Assembly (NCBI RefSeq): GCF_002289565.1
Contig: NZ_NTFY01000003.1
Span: 1 to 64,000 of the forward strand
Reading direction: 5' to 3'
DNA length: 64,000 nucleotides
Source: Rhodopirellula sp. SM50
Lineage (GTDB): Bacteria > Planctomycetota > Planctomycetia > Pirellulales > Pirellulaceae
Shown: positions 1 through 8,046 of the stretch, piece by piece
Layout: the number at the start of each line of letters is the position of its first letter
How positions within the stretch are numbered: the first letter of the stretch is position 1
Program-made: the position numbers and the translations under genes
The notes under the pieces: model-generated
Seen by the model: the letters and a program-made list of their open reading frames with translations, nothing else
Told to the model about the DNA's origin: nothing
Database searches by the model: none

Positions 1-53
1 ACAATCGACACTTCATCAACCGCAACCTGCTCTGAACGCAACGGACGTCCCAT
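1..53 (-). CDS. 5' fragment of a possible REP-associated (RAYT/Y1-like) transposase-family gene
   Basis: A minus-strand gene starts here and leaves the window on the left. Only 17 complete codons are visible, reading MGRPLRSEQVAVDEVSI. A strong ribosome binding site (GGAGGAG, about 8 nt before the ATG) supports a real start. Planctomycete REP-associated tyrosine transposase-like proteins often open with a similar MARP-type sequence leading into a VHxxNR motif, but the diagnostic residues lie outside the window, so the family is only suggested. The many short palindromic repeats in this window would fit such a protein being encoded in the genome. Confidence 0.4.
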   Translation of the reverse strand, partial: MGRPLRSEQVAVDEVSI

Positions 54-285
54 GACATACTCCTCCCAGCAACTGAATGGTGGTGCGATCATACCCCGCA
101 GGGAAGAAAAGTCAAATGAATGGTGGGTGGCACCAATAGTAAAAAAAAAAATCGCCCTTGAAGGTGGGAGTTGAGGCCCATTTTGGGTGTTGCGGGGAGG
201 AACGCCCCGCCCGCACTTAAGCGTGGGGTATCTTTGGACTCAAGGTACCGGTCCCACTTTTCGCCCAATCACACCAAGCACGGCT
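54..285. other. intergenic region between divergent genes
   Basis: This gap holds the ribosome binding site of the left-edge gene and an A-run near 142-152. No clear promoter hexamers or repeats were recognised. Reading frames upstream of 286 run into the SPFH gene but look like intergenic sequence. Confidence 0.5.
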
Positions 286-1308
286 ATGTCATTTATCCTC
301 GGACTGATGATGGGCATCATCATCTACAGCTTCTTCCGCTGCATTGTCGGCGGTTTCTACACGGTCAGCCCCGATCAAAGGGCGATTGTGACGAGTTTCG
401 GGAAGGCTCAGCGATTAGAAGGGATGCAGGTCACCGGCGGTGACACGGATTCTGACGGTTTGAGCGACGAAGAACACCAACGGTACGAATACCCTCAAGT
501 CCGGGTCGTTGGCCCCGGCGGTCCCTATTTCAAAATGCCATGGCAGGACGTCCACAAGGTCTCCGTAGCGACCCAGGCGGTCGACCTTTCTTGGGACCCC
601 TCGAAAGCGCAGGACACGATCGAAGCGGTCACGAAGGATAACTTGACGACCGGGATCAACGGCCAACTCCGCTATCGAATCAGCGAAAGTAACCTTTACC
701 CGTACCTGTTCGGCGTGTCCAGTCCGCTCGAGCACGTGATGGGCTATTTCGTCAGCGTGCTTCGCGAGCGAGTCGCGAACTTCGTTGATCCGAAGGGCCA
801 AACCCTGCTGGTCGATGCGGATGTCGACGAGGACGCAGGCGAGCAAACGTCGCCCGCGATCGACCTGTCCGAAGGCGTCTCGATCAACGACTTGCGGAAG
901 AACTTGCCGCTGTTGAACCAGTACATGGAAGAGCAATGCCGTTCGACGACCGGTCGCTACGGGATCGAACTCGACGCGGCACTGATCACCGAGATTGATC
1001 CTCCCGGCGAAGTCGATCGAGCTTTGTCGGCGATCAACAGCACGCGAAACCAAGTTGCCGCCGACCTCAGCACTGCGCGGGCCGACAGCGAGCAGCAGAT
1101 CACGATGAGTGCCCGGGCCGTGGAGATCGCGACGAACAACGCACAAGCGGAAGTCGCACCCCTTCGTGAACTTGCCCAGACGCTCACCGAGATCAAGAAG
1201 GAAGGCGGATCGTCCTGCCTGCAAGCCTATCTACGGAACGCCCGGATTCCACTTTACTCCGTCGCTCGACGCGTGATCCAGACCACCCAGGCGGACACCG
1301 GCGGCTGA
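286..1308 (+). CDS. SPFH/band-7 domain membrane protein (first of pair)
   Basis: A 340-residue protein of the stomatin/prohibitin/flotillin/HflK superfamily. The first ~20 residues (MSFILGLMMGIIIYSFF) form a membrane anchor, followed by the family-typical FYTVSPDQRAIVTSFGKA strand, a PYFKMPWQ segment and the band-7 fold to about residue 260. The C-terminal part (STARADSEQQITMSARAVEIATNNAQAE) is the charged helical region that drives oligomerisation in this superfamily. An in-frame reading extends up to 187, but the ATG at 286 places the hydrophobic anchor at the N-terminus as expected. A second SPFH gene follows 64 bp downstream, suggesting a hetero-oligomer comparable in principle to HflK/HflC, although neither protein has clear HflK/C signatures. 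The residues between the anchor and PYFKMPWQ include an Asp-rich insert (GDTDSDGLSDEE) that resembles a calcium-binding loop; whether it binds metal is unknown. Confidence 0.8.
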   Translation: MSFILGLMMGIIIYSFFRCIVGGFYTVSPDQRAIVTSFGKAQRLEGMQVTGGDTDSDGLSDEEHQRYEYPQVRVVGPGGPYFKMPWQDVHKVSVATQAVDLSWDPSKAQDTIEAVTKDNLTTGINGQLRYRISESNLYPYLFGVSSPLEHVMGYFVSVLRERVANFVDPKGQTLLVDADVDEDAGEQTSPAIDLSEGVSINDLRKNLPLLNQYMEEQCRSTTGRYGIELDAALITEIDPPGEVDRALSAINSTRNQVAADLSTARADSEQQITMSARAVEIATNNAQAEVAPLRELAQTLTEIKKEGGSSCLQAYLRNARIPLYSVARRVIQTTQADTGG

Positions 1309-1372
1309 GATACGATTGATACAGGCTGGCATTCGAAACTGAAAATACAACGATTATTGATAGGGTGATACG

Positions 1373-2260
1373 ATGGGATGGTTCGGCGGCGGATTTATCT
1401 TCGGCTTGATGTTGATTCCAATTCTGCTTGGCTTCGCACGCTTCTTTGGGCTCTATGCCTGCGTCGGCGAATGCAAGGCACATGTCTTTACTTTGTTCGG
1501 CAAGGTGATCGGGACGCTTGACCAACCGGGGTTGCAGATCCCGGTGCTCAAGTTCGGCCCACGTGCCTTGCTGGTGCCGTTCTTCGGCAAGTCCTACGTC
1601 GTCGACACGTCGCTTCGTCAACATTACCTACGGAGCCAGATGGTCAATTCGGAAGAAGGCACGCCGATGGGCGTGGGTATCTGGTACGAGATGCGGGTGA
1701 CCGATCCGGTTTCGTATCTGTTCACCAACGCCAATCCCGATGGTTCGTTGCAAGCCAACGTGACCAGTTCGACCATTTCCACGCTCAGTAACTTGGAAAT
1801 GGAAAAGATGCTCGAAGACCGACATTCGCTCAGCCGAACGGTTCGCAAAACGGTCTCGCCGTTGTCAGAGAAATGGGGCTACACGCTGGGGTCGGTTTAC
1901 ATTCGTAAAGTTGCCTTCACCGATCGACTGATGGTCGACAACATCACCGAGAAGGTGGTCAAACGCTTGGTTCAAGTGACCAGCGCGATGAAGCAGGACG
2001 GGGAAAACCGCGTCGGCCTGATCAAGAGCGAAACGGCGTTCCGGGTGTCACAGAAAATGGCCGAAGCGTCCGCGTCACGCCCCAAAATCGTGGGCAAGGC
2101 GCTTAACGAAATCGCCGCCGCCGACCCTGAGATCCTGAACACCGTTTTGTCGGTCATGGAAGTCGACACGTTGATCGAATCGAACGCCGAAGTCGACTTG
2201 CTGCCCGATTCCAGCAACGTCCTGATCCAGGTCGGCCGGGGTGGCGGACGCGAGCAATAG
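1373..2260 (+). CDS. SPFH/band-7 domain membrane protein (second of pair)
   Basis: A 295-residue protein with an N-terminal membrane helix (GGFIFGLMLIPILLGFARFF), then band-7-like strands (ECKAHVFTLFGKVIGTLDQPGLQIPVL), a long central domain and a C-terminal amphipathic region rich in Ala and Glu. Start ATG at 1373 sits just before the hydrophobic segment. It lies 64 bp after the first SPFH gene in the same direction and probably shares a transcript. Proteins of this kind build ring or cage assemblies in the inner membrane and often control membrane proteases or local lipid order; the specific client here is not evident. The gene is followed directly by an intergenic minisatellite. Confidence 0.75.
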   Translation: MGWFGGGFIFGLMLIPILLGFARFFGLYACVGECKAHVFTLFGKVIGTLDQPGLQIPVLKFGPRALLVPFFGKSYVVDTSLRQHYLRSQMVNSEEGTPMGVGIWYEMRVTDPVSYLFTNANPDGSLQANVTSSTISTLSNLEMEKMLEDRHSLSRTVRKTVSPLSEKWGYTLGSVYIRKVAFTDRLMVDNITEKVVKRLVQVTSAMKQDGENRVGLIKSETAFRVSQKMAEASASRPKIVGKALNEIAAADPEILNTVLSVMEVDTLIESNAEVDLLPDSSNVLIQVGRGGGREQ

Positions 2261-2341
2261 GCCGGGGCTGAATGCCTGATCATTGTGTCAATGGATCGAT
2301 TTTGCCTGGCAGAGGATAGGCAGAACGATACGGGGCAAAAC

Positions 2342-2469
2342 GATGGGGGCAAAACGATGGGGGCAAAACGATGGGGGCAAAACGATGGGGGCAAAACGAT
2401 GGGGAGTGGCAGAATGATGGGGAGTGGCAGAATGATGGGGAGTGGCAGAATGATGGGGAGTGGCAGAAT
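2342..2469. repeat. compound minisatellite: four 14-bp units then four 18-bp units
   Basis: Four exact copies of GATGGGGGCAAAAC start at 2342, 2356, 2370 and 2384, preceded by a degenerate unit. From 2398 four copies of an 18-bp unit (GATGGGGAGTGGCAGAAT) follow at 2398, 2416, 2434 and 2452. Both units open with GATGGGG, so one probably arose from the other. The array lies between the convergent ends of the SPFH gene and the propeller gene. The same 14-bp unit with one substitution recurs at 6211. Confidence 0.95.
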
Positions 2470-2499
2470 GATGGGGAGCGGATGAGACGATTCGGTCGG

Positions 2500-4917
2500 C
2501 TATCGACTGACCAATTTGACTTCGTTCCAATAGGCCCATTCGTTGTGCCAGTCGTTGGCTCGATTTTCCAAGGTCAGACGGATCTGGCTGCCGGCATACT
2601 TGGACAGATCGACGTGGACGTCCAGCCATTCGTCCTTTGAGACGGTGCTCGAGCTGATCGTCTGATCCGCGAGGACGTGTTTTCCGACCAGGACTCGCAG
2701 TTGCCAATCGCCGTGCGGGTGATGACTGACACGCATCTGCAAGCTCGTTGTTTTGCCTTCGGGAATCTTGACATCGCGAACCATTCGGCAGGGTTGATTG
2801 CGATCTTTCGGATGCGTCTGCATCGCCGACCGGTTACGGAAGACTTTGTGGTGCACGATGCCTCCCTCGCCGACGTTGCGGACCTCAAATCCCGGTGCAA
2901 CTCGCGCCACCACGCGTTGCCAATCGGGGGCCGATCCCTCCGCCACGTCTCCCGTCGCCAAACGTCTGGCCACAAATTCTTGCAAGCTGGAAAGTTTTCC
3001 GTTGACGGCGAGCGCCAACGCCTGTTCTGGGAATTCTGGCACCATCGGTTCCAACGCGAACCAATACATCCGTGCCAGGTTGTTGTCCGTCGCATCTTCG
3101 GCGTGCATCGCCAAGGCCTGGAGGATCGGCCAACGGTCGGCGTACGGCAGACGCTGGACGGCAGACGCCAGGTAGAGCCGTACCACGGGCGATTCATCCT
3201 GTTCTGCCATCGACGCGAATTTGTTCAAGAGCTTCGCGTCCAACCCGGTCTGTGAGGAATCGACATCCGCCAAAAAGAAGGCGTCGACTGTCGTTTGTTC
3301 GCTCAACAGTTGGATCGTCCAGGCGCGAACATACGGATCGTCGTGATCGAGCAGCATCGTCAGTTCCGCAGGGGCCACCGATCCGGTCACGTGGGCCGCC
3401 CACAGGGCACGCAATCGTTTTGGCGAAGTGTCGGCCTGATGAAACATCTCAACCAGTTGTGTCTTCGCCCTCGATCGATCGAGCGTCCCGGCGGCGGCCC
3501 GAGCATGCAGCAACACGCGGGCTTGGCGAACGTACCAATCGTTGGCATGCCATTGCATGGCGATCAAATCGCTGTCGGAGAGTGAGCGTAGATTGGGGCG
3601 GTCAATGGGGGCCGCTCCTTCGGGCATGATCCGATAGACCCGTCCGCTTTGGGGAAAGTTAATTGCATTGCCGCAGATGTCGGTGTCGTGCCAATCCAGA
3701 ATGTAGACTCCGCCTTCGGGGCCGATCTCGACACTGAAACCAACCCAGGCCAAATCGTTGGTGGGCAGGAAATCGTCACCATGTTTGCCGATAAAGCTGG
3801 AACCGTTGGGCACCATCACGTCGGTCAGCACGCAGTGTTCGTGGATGTTGCACATGAACAGGCGATTGCGATATTCCTCGGGAAACGCATCGGCCAAATA
3901 GAACCTTGCCCCGCCATGGGCGGACAGGTGCGTGTGATCGCGGATGGTTTTGATGTCGTCGTAGATGTGCGGATTGATGTGCGGACGACTTTGCTTGGTG
4001 TAGACGCCGCCCTGGACGACGTGAAACAGGTGCGGGATGACGCAGCAAGTGGCGAAACCTTGACCGTGTTTGTCGAAATCGAAACCCCAGGGGTTCGACA
4101 GGCCACGGGCAAACACCTCGTATTTCTTCGTGACCGGGTGGAATCGCCAAATTCCGCCGTCGATGAATTGACGCCTTGAATCGCTTTCGCCGGGCCGGCC
4201 CACGCGTGACTGGGTGAACACCCCGTGGCATCCATACAGCCATCCGTCCGGCCCCCAGATGAAACTGTTCAACGTTTCGTGGCGGTCGTTGATGCCCCAT
4301 CCGTCCAGCAGCACTTGCGGTGGTCCGTCGGGACGATCATCCCCGTCGGCGTCGGGGATAAAACTAAAATTCGGCGGCGAACCCACGTAAACGCCGCCGA
4401 AGCCGACCGCGATTCCGGAGGTGAAGGTCAGGTCGTCGGCAAAGGTTTTCTTCGTGTCAAAGACGCCATCGCTGTCGGTGTCTTCCAGGATCTGAATCCG
4501 GCTGACTTTGTCGTCGGTGTGTTCGCGACGGGTGCGGTAATTCAAATTTTCGACCACCCACAAGCGGCCACGGTCATCGAAGCAGAACGCGATCGGTTCA
4601 GCCAAGTCGGGTTCGGCGGCATAGATCGATACTTCAAACCCTTTCGGGATCGACATCTTTTTGACCGCTTCGTCCGGTTTCAAGAACGGTGCGTCGCTGG
4701 TTCGGTGTTGTTGTTTGGGCAGCAGTTGTTGTGCGGTGACGGCGGCTGGGAAACAGAGCAGGATTGCCAGTGTGAGGCAGATACCTGAGAGCGGTGTCGT
4801 TGGGGCGTGGGCCCGTTGGCTAACGCCGAACGGTTGACCATCAACCGACATCTGCCGGTACGCGCCAGCGTCCGGGCGATCAGTGCGTTGAAATGAAATT
4901 GTTGTTGTGATGATCAT
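2500..4917 (-). CDS. PVC-type beta-propeller dehydrogenase-like protein with HEAT and C-terminal jelly-roll regions
   Basis: An 805-residue exported protein. A signal sequence (GICLTLAILLCFPAAVTAQQ) ends near residue 64. Residues ~75-420 form a soluble-glucose-dehydrogenase-type propeller (IPKGFEVSIYAAEPDLAEPIAFCFDDRGRLWVVE, then NSFIWGPDGWLYGCHG and GGVYILDWHDTDICG), about 430-640 is a HEAT-like helical region, and the last ~130 residues look like a carbohydrate-binding jelly roll. In many planctomycetes these parts are fused to a C-terminal CxxCH cytochrome; here the cytochrome is the separate gene immediately upstream, with a 4-nt ATGA overlap (stop of 4914 gene within the start at 4917), indicating coupled translation. 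The N-terminus before the signal sequence (residues ~14-37) is translated from a dispersed palindromic repeat. The alternative ATG at 4851 lies inside that repeat. Likely role: periplasmic oxidation of a sugar or alcohol with electrons passed to the cytochrome. Confidence 0.75.
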   Translation of the reverse strand: MIITTTISFQRTDRPDAGAYRQMSVDGQPFGVSQRAHAPTTPLSGICLTLAILLCFPAAVTAQQLLPKQQHRTSDAPFLKPDEAVKKMSIPKGFEVSIYAAEPDLAEPIAFCFDDRGRLWVVENLNYRTRREHTDDKVSRIQILEDTDSDGVFDTKKTFADDLTFTSGIAVGFGGVYVGSPPNFSFIPDADGDDRPDGPPQVLLDGWGINDRHETLNSFIWGPDGWLYGCHGVFTQSRVGRPGESDSRRQFIDGGIWRFHPVTKKYEVFARGLSNPWGFDFDKHGQGFATCCVIPHLFHVVQGGVYTKQSRPHINPHIYDDIKTIRDHTHLSAHGGARFYLADAFPEEYRNRLFMCNIHEHCVLTDVMVPNGSSFIGKHGDDFLPTNDLAWVGFSVEIGPEGGVYILDWHDTDICGNAINFPQSGRVYRIMPEGAAPIDRPNLRSLSDSDLIAMQWHANDWYVRQARVLLHARAAAGTLDRSRAKTQLVEMFHQADTSPKRLRALWAAHVTGSVAPAELTMLLDHDDPYVRAWTIQLLSEQTTVDAFFLADVDSSQTGLDAKLLNKFASMAEQDESPVVRLYLASAVQRLPYADRWPILQALAMHAEDATDNNLARMYWFALEPMVPEFPEQALALAVNGKLSSLQEFVARRLATGDVAEGSAPDWQRVVARVAPGFEVRNVGEGGIVHHKVFRNRSAMQTHPKDRNQPCRMVRDVKIPEGKTTSLQMRVSHHPHGDWQLRVLVGKHVLADQTISSSTVSKDEWLDVHVDLSKYAGSQIRLTLENRANDWHNEWAYWNEVKLVSR
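4809..4877. repeat. dispersed palindromic repeat core inside the propeller gene
   Basis: This ~69-bp imperfect palindrome starts with GGGCCCGTTGGCTAACGCC and ends with CGCGCCAGCGTCCGGGC. The last 17 bases are identical to 40378-40394, and the left half matches 40326 onwards with few changes. It lies in frame in the 5' end of the 4917-2500 gene, between the operon start codon and the signal sequence, and supplies one of the possible start codons (4851). Confidence 0.85.
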
Positions 4918-6146
4918 TGGGCCGCCTCCACTTGCGATTTCGTTTGCATGTATTTGACCAGATCGAACAGGTCCTTGCGGCTCAGCTGATCGAGTTGCCC
5001 TTCGGGCATCATGGACTTGTCGGACACCTTTCTGGCTTCGATGTCTTCTTTGGCGATCACCACCCTCGGTTGATCGACCGTCTTGAGCACAACGCGCTGA
5101 TTGTCCTCTTCGGCCAACACTCCGGTCAGCACGCGTCCATCCACGGTCTGGATCAATTGGGTGCGGTAGCCTTCGGGGACGTCCCCGCTGGGATCGACAC
5201 TGTTTAACAGTAAGTAGTCCAAATTGGCTCGGTTGGATCCGGTCAAGTCAGGTCCGACTTTGCCGCCAGTTCCGTACATCAAGTGACATGCCCCACAAGT
5301 CTTTTGGAACACCACCCGCCCACGGCCCGCGTCGGCACTGGCCAGCACGTCATCGGTGATCAACCGCTTGTACTTCGCGATCGTTTCGCTGGTATTCTTG
5401 TTTAGCTCAGGAATCTCGCCGTAAACCACCGTAAACTCCTTGCCGAGCATGTCGCGCAGGGACCGGGCGATGTAGGCGGGAATGTGTTCGCGGGGGACGC
5501 TCGTGTTCTTGATGCCGCGGACTAATTCTTTTGCGTAGGCTTTTCGCGTCGCGAGTGTTTCGATCGTGGCACGCTGTGCTTCGGGGGTTGCGTTGGGGTA
5601 GCGGTCGAGCAGGATTTTGGGGGCGTCTTGTTTCGCGATGATCCCGTACGCGCGAATCGCATCAAGTCGAAGTGCGTCGATCTCTAACAGCCCTTCCAGT
5701 TCGTCGGCCAAGCCCTCATAGCGCTGCGTTACCAACGAGCCGAGCGCGGCCTGTCGCTCGGACTCGGACGCGTTGGAATCACGGAGGGTCGCCAGCGCAC
5801 GCTGGGTTGCCGCGGCGTCGCCAAAAATCTGTGACAGACGATTGGCGGATTCTCGAATCGAAGCGTTCCCGCTACGGGACAGTTCCTTCGCCAGCACACT
5901 CCACTCGTCCGGCGCCTGGACGTTTCGTCTGCCTTCCAGCCCTCGCAGCATGCCTTTCATCAACGAAGCCCGCACGGTGTCTTGATCGCTCTGGCGAATC
6001 GTTCGAACGAGCAAGGCGAGTGTTGCGGATTCGTCAGCCGCGATTGCGGTGGGCTGGGAGGTAAACAGAATCAACAGGGGCAGCAGTACCAGTTGACCGG
6101 CTCGAGCGAGGAGTGCGTGGCAAGGTGGGTGGGGAATCGGTTTCAT
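4914..6146 (-). CDS. exported HEAT-repeat c-type cytochrome
   Basis: A 410-residue protein starting at MKPIPHPPCH with a signal sequence (LVLLPLLILFTSQPTAIAA). Residues ~35-250 are helical HEAT-like sequence; a heme-binding CGACH occurs at 284-288, followed by GGKVGPDLTGSNR and a candidate axial Met in KSMMPEGQ near residue 380. This matches the C-terminal cytochrome half of the PVC-type heme proteins that normally follows the propeller in one chain. Here it is an independent gene placed first in the operon and overlapping the propeller gene by 4 nt. It probably accepts electrons from the propeller protein in the periplasm. The frame stays open upstream to 6701 but that stretch is minisatellite, so 6146 was chosen. 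Confidence 0.8.
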   Translation of the reverse strand: MKPIPHPPCHALLARAGQLVLLPLLILFTSQPTAIAADESATLALLVRTIRQSDQDTVRASLMKGMLRGLEGRRNVQAPDEWSVLAKELSRSGNASIRESANRLSQIFGDAAATQRALATLRDSNASESERQAALGSLVTQRYEGLADELEGLLEIDALRLDAIRAYGIIAKQDAPKILLDRYPNATPEAQRATIETLATRKAYAKELVRGIKNTSVPREHIPAYIARSLRDMLGKEFTVVYGEIPELNKNTSETIAKYKRLITDDVLASADAGRGRVVFQKTCGACHLMYGTGGKVGPDLTGSNRANLDYLLLNSVDPSGDVPEGYRTQLIQTVDGRVLTGVLAEEDNQRVVLKTVDQPRVVIAKEDIEARKVSDKSMMPEGQLDQLSRKDLFDLVKYMQTKSQVEAAQ

Positions 6147-6210
6147 CTGGAAGCAGTCAGGGGCGGGGCATAGGTTGATGGGAGACTGATTGTAGTAGAT
6201 CCCGATTAGG

Positions 6211-6326
6211 GATGGGGGCAAGACGATGGGGGCAAGACGATGGGGGCAAGACGATGGGGGCAAGACGATGGGGGCAAGACGTTGGGGGCAAGACGTTGGG
6301 TGGGGCAGGCGTTGGGTGGGGCAGGC
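6211..6326. repeat. minisatellite of the 14-bp family in a divergent promoter region
   Basis: Five exact copies of GATGGGGGCAAGAC start at 6211, 6225, 6239, 6253 and 6267, followed by one GTTG-variant at 6281 and two 16-bp derivatives (GTTGGGTGGGGCAGGC) at 6295 and 6311. The unit differs by one base from the array at 2342 and has the same orientation. It fills the gap between the divergent cytochrome and efflux-adaptor genes; a short GTGTGTGGC duplication follows near 6345-6365. Confidence 0.95.
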
Positions 6327-6477
6327 GTTGGGACGGTGCGTGCGGCGTGTGTGGCGTGTGTGGCGGGCTGGGCCGGCAAATTCGTGAACGTCCGCTACTT
6401 GAGCTATGATGTGGGGTTTTAATCGAACACGATTGCACCGCCGCGTTGACAGCTTGAAGATACTACGGGTGTCGTTG

Positions 6478-8046
6478 ATGAATAAATGGATTCCGGCCCT
6501 TGGGCAGACGTTTCTATCGATCGCCATTTTGGCCACCGGCGTGGGCGGTTTTTTTCTGATGGGGACGCCCGAGGTTCCGGTCCAGGAACCCGTCCCGGCG
6601 CCTCCCCCGTTGGTGGTCGCCCGGCCCGCGGTGGCACACACCGAAGGCATTTCGTTTGACGTCGATGGCGTGGTCGTTCCGTACCGCGAAATCGATCTCA
6701 CGGCTCAGATTTCGGGTCGAGTTGAGTACAAGTCGGAGGCGTGTCGCAGTGGCCGCACGGTCCAGAAAGGCGACGTATTGCTTCGCATCGAACCGGACGA
6801 CTATCAGCTTGAGGTCCGGCGTCTGACCGAAGAGCTTGTTCAGGCCGACGCGATGATTTTGGAGCTGGATGCGGAAATCACTTCGTCGGAGAACCAGATC
6901 GAATCGTCGCGTCAACAATTGGCGATCGACGTCCGGCAATTAAAACGCAGCGAAGATTTGATGCGTCGCAGTGCCGCGTCCGATACGGAAGTCGACAGCG
7001 CACGCCGGGCCGAGCTGACGACCCGCAATACCCTGCAATCACAGATCGATCAGCGGAACTTGTTGATCCAACGCCGTCTGCGAATGGAAAGTGCCAAAGC
7101 ACTCGTGCAGGCGAATCTGGACAAGGCAAAATTGAATCTGACCCGCACCGAGATTGTTTCGCCGATCGACGGCGTCGTCGTCAGTGAAAGCGTCGAGCAA
7201 GACGGATACGTTCAAGCCGGAGGGCCTGTCGTCGTGCTGCAAGACACGTCGCAGTTGGATGTCAGCTGCAAACTGTACATGCATCAGATGCACTGGCTGT
7301 GGCAGAGCGATTCGGTCGACGGATCGGCCAACGGATATCAACGCGGCTACGATTTTCCCGAAACCCCGGCGACCGTCATTTATTCACTCGGTGAAGAAGA
7401 CTACGCGTGGCGAGGCGTTGTCGATCGTTATGATGGGGCTGGCGTGGATGCCCAAACACGCATGGTGCCGTGTCGCGTCCACGTCGATGATCCGACGTCG
7501 GTGATGAAGCTGAGTGAGATGGAATCAGCCAGGCGTGCCGAAGCGTTGGTGACCAAACCTTCGAATTCGAATCCCGTTAGCGACGACGCGACAGCGGACG
7601 ATGCGCCAAGTCTTGGCGCGGAAATCACTGCAGAGAGCGCCAATCTGCAACCGCCCACGCTGATGACGGGCATGTTCGTGAAAGTGCGGATTCATGCGTC
7701 GCCGCCGATTCCGTTGGTCCGATTGCCCCACCAAGCGATCCAGCCTGGCAACGCGGTCTGGATCGTTGAATCAGGCAAGCTTCACAAGAAATCGATTGCG
7801 ATCGCCAATTCGTCTGAACACTACGTCGTCGCATATCAGCGTAGTGGCGGTCTGCGCGCCGGAGATTTGATCGTGACGTCACCGCTGGCGACGCCTGTCG
7901 AAGGGATGCCGGTCAGCACGTCGGCTGATGCGGTGATCGGTGCCGGCCGACGCGGACCACCGGGTGGCAAGCCTAACGCAGCCGCAGCCGGTGGTGCCGC
8001 GGGGAAACGTCCCGGCGGCGCGACTCGGGGAGGGCGGCCCCAATGA
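6478..8046 (+). CDS. RND efflux periplasmic adaptor (HlyD/MFP family)
   Basis: A 522-residue membrane-fusion protein. It begins MNKWIPALGQTFLSIAILATG, an N-terminal anchor, then a Pro-rich linker, a first lipoyl half-motif (VVPYREIDLTAQISGRVE), a long helical hairpin (residues ~100-210, VRRLTEELVQADAMILELDAEI...), the second lipoyl half (LTRTEIVSPIDGVVVSESVEQDGYVQAGG) and beta-barrel domains. The C-terminal ~35 residues are Gly/Ala/Arg-rich. The stop overlaps the start of the RND pump by 4 nt (ATGA), so the two are translationally coupled. Reading upstream of 6478 adds an Arg-rich non-conserved tail, so this ATG was preferred. An insert with Ser/Asp/Ala (~360-385) interrupts the barrel region. 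No outer-membrane channel gene lies nearby; the pair presumably uses a TolC-like protein encoded elsewhere. Confidence 0.85.
   Translation: MNKWIPALGQTFLSIAILATGVGGFFLMGTPEVPVQEPVPAPPPLVVARPAVAHTEGISFDVDGVVVPYREIDLTAQISGRVEYKSEACRSGRTVQKGDVLLRIEPDDYQLEVRRLTEELVQADAMILELDAEITSSENQIESSRQQLAIDVRQLKRSEDLMRRSAASDTEVDSARRAELTTRNTLQSQIDQRNLLIQRRLRMESAKALVQANLDKAKLNLTRTEIVSPIDGVVVSESVEQDGYVQAGGPVVVLQDTSQLDVSCKLYMHQMHWLWQSDSVDGSANGYQRGYDFPETPATVIYSLGEEDYAWRGVVDRYDGAGVDAQTRMVPCRVHVDDPTSVMKLSEMESARRAEALVTKPSNSNPVSDDATADDAPSLGAEITAESANLQPPTLMTGMFVKVRIHASPPIPLVRLPHQAIQPGNAVWIVESGKLHKKSIAIANSSEHYVVAYQRSGGLRAGDLIVTSPLATPVEGMPVSTSADAVIGAGRRGPPGGKPNAAAAGGAAGKRPGGATRGGRPQ

Noticed and set aside
415-1224. Minus-strand open frame of 269 codons antisense to the first SPFH gene.
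   Set aside because: High-GC shadow frame; the plus-strand protein has clear SPFH features.
2285-2485. Plus-strand open frame of 66 codons with repeated MGSGRM.
   Set aside because: It is produced by the minisatellite whose 18-bp unit is a multiple of three; it has no ribosome binding site or conserved part.
6157-6438. Open frames on both strands across 6157-6438.
   Set aside because: They are translations of the 14-bp array and its derivatives, not genes.
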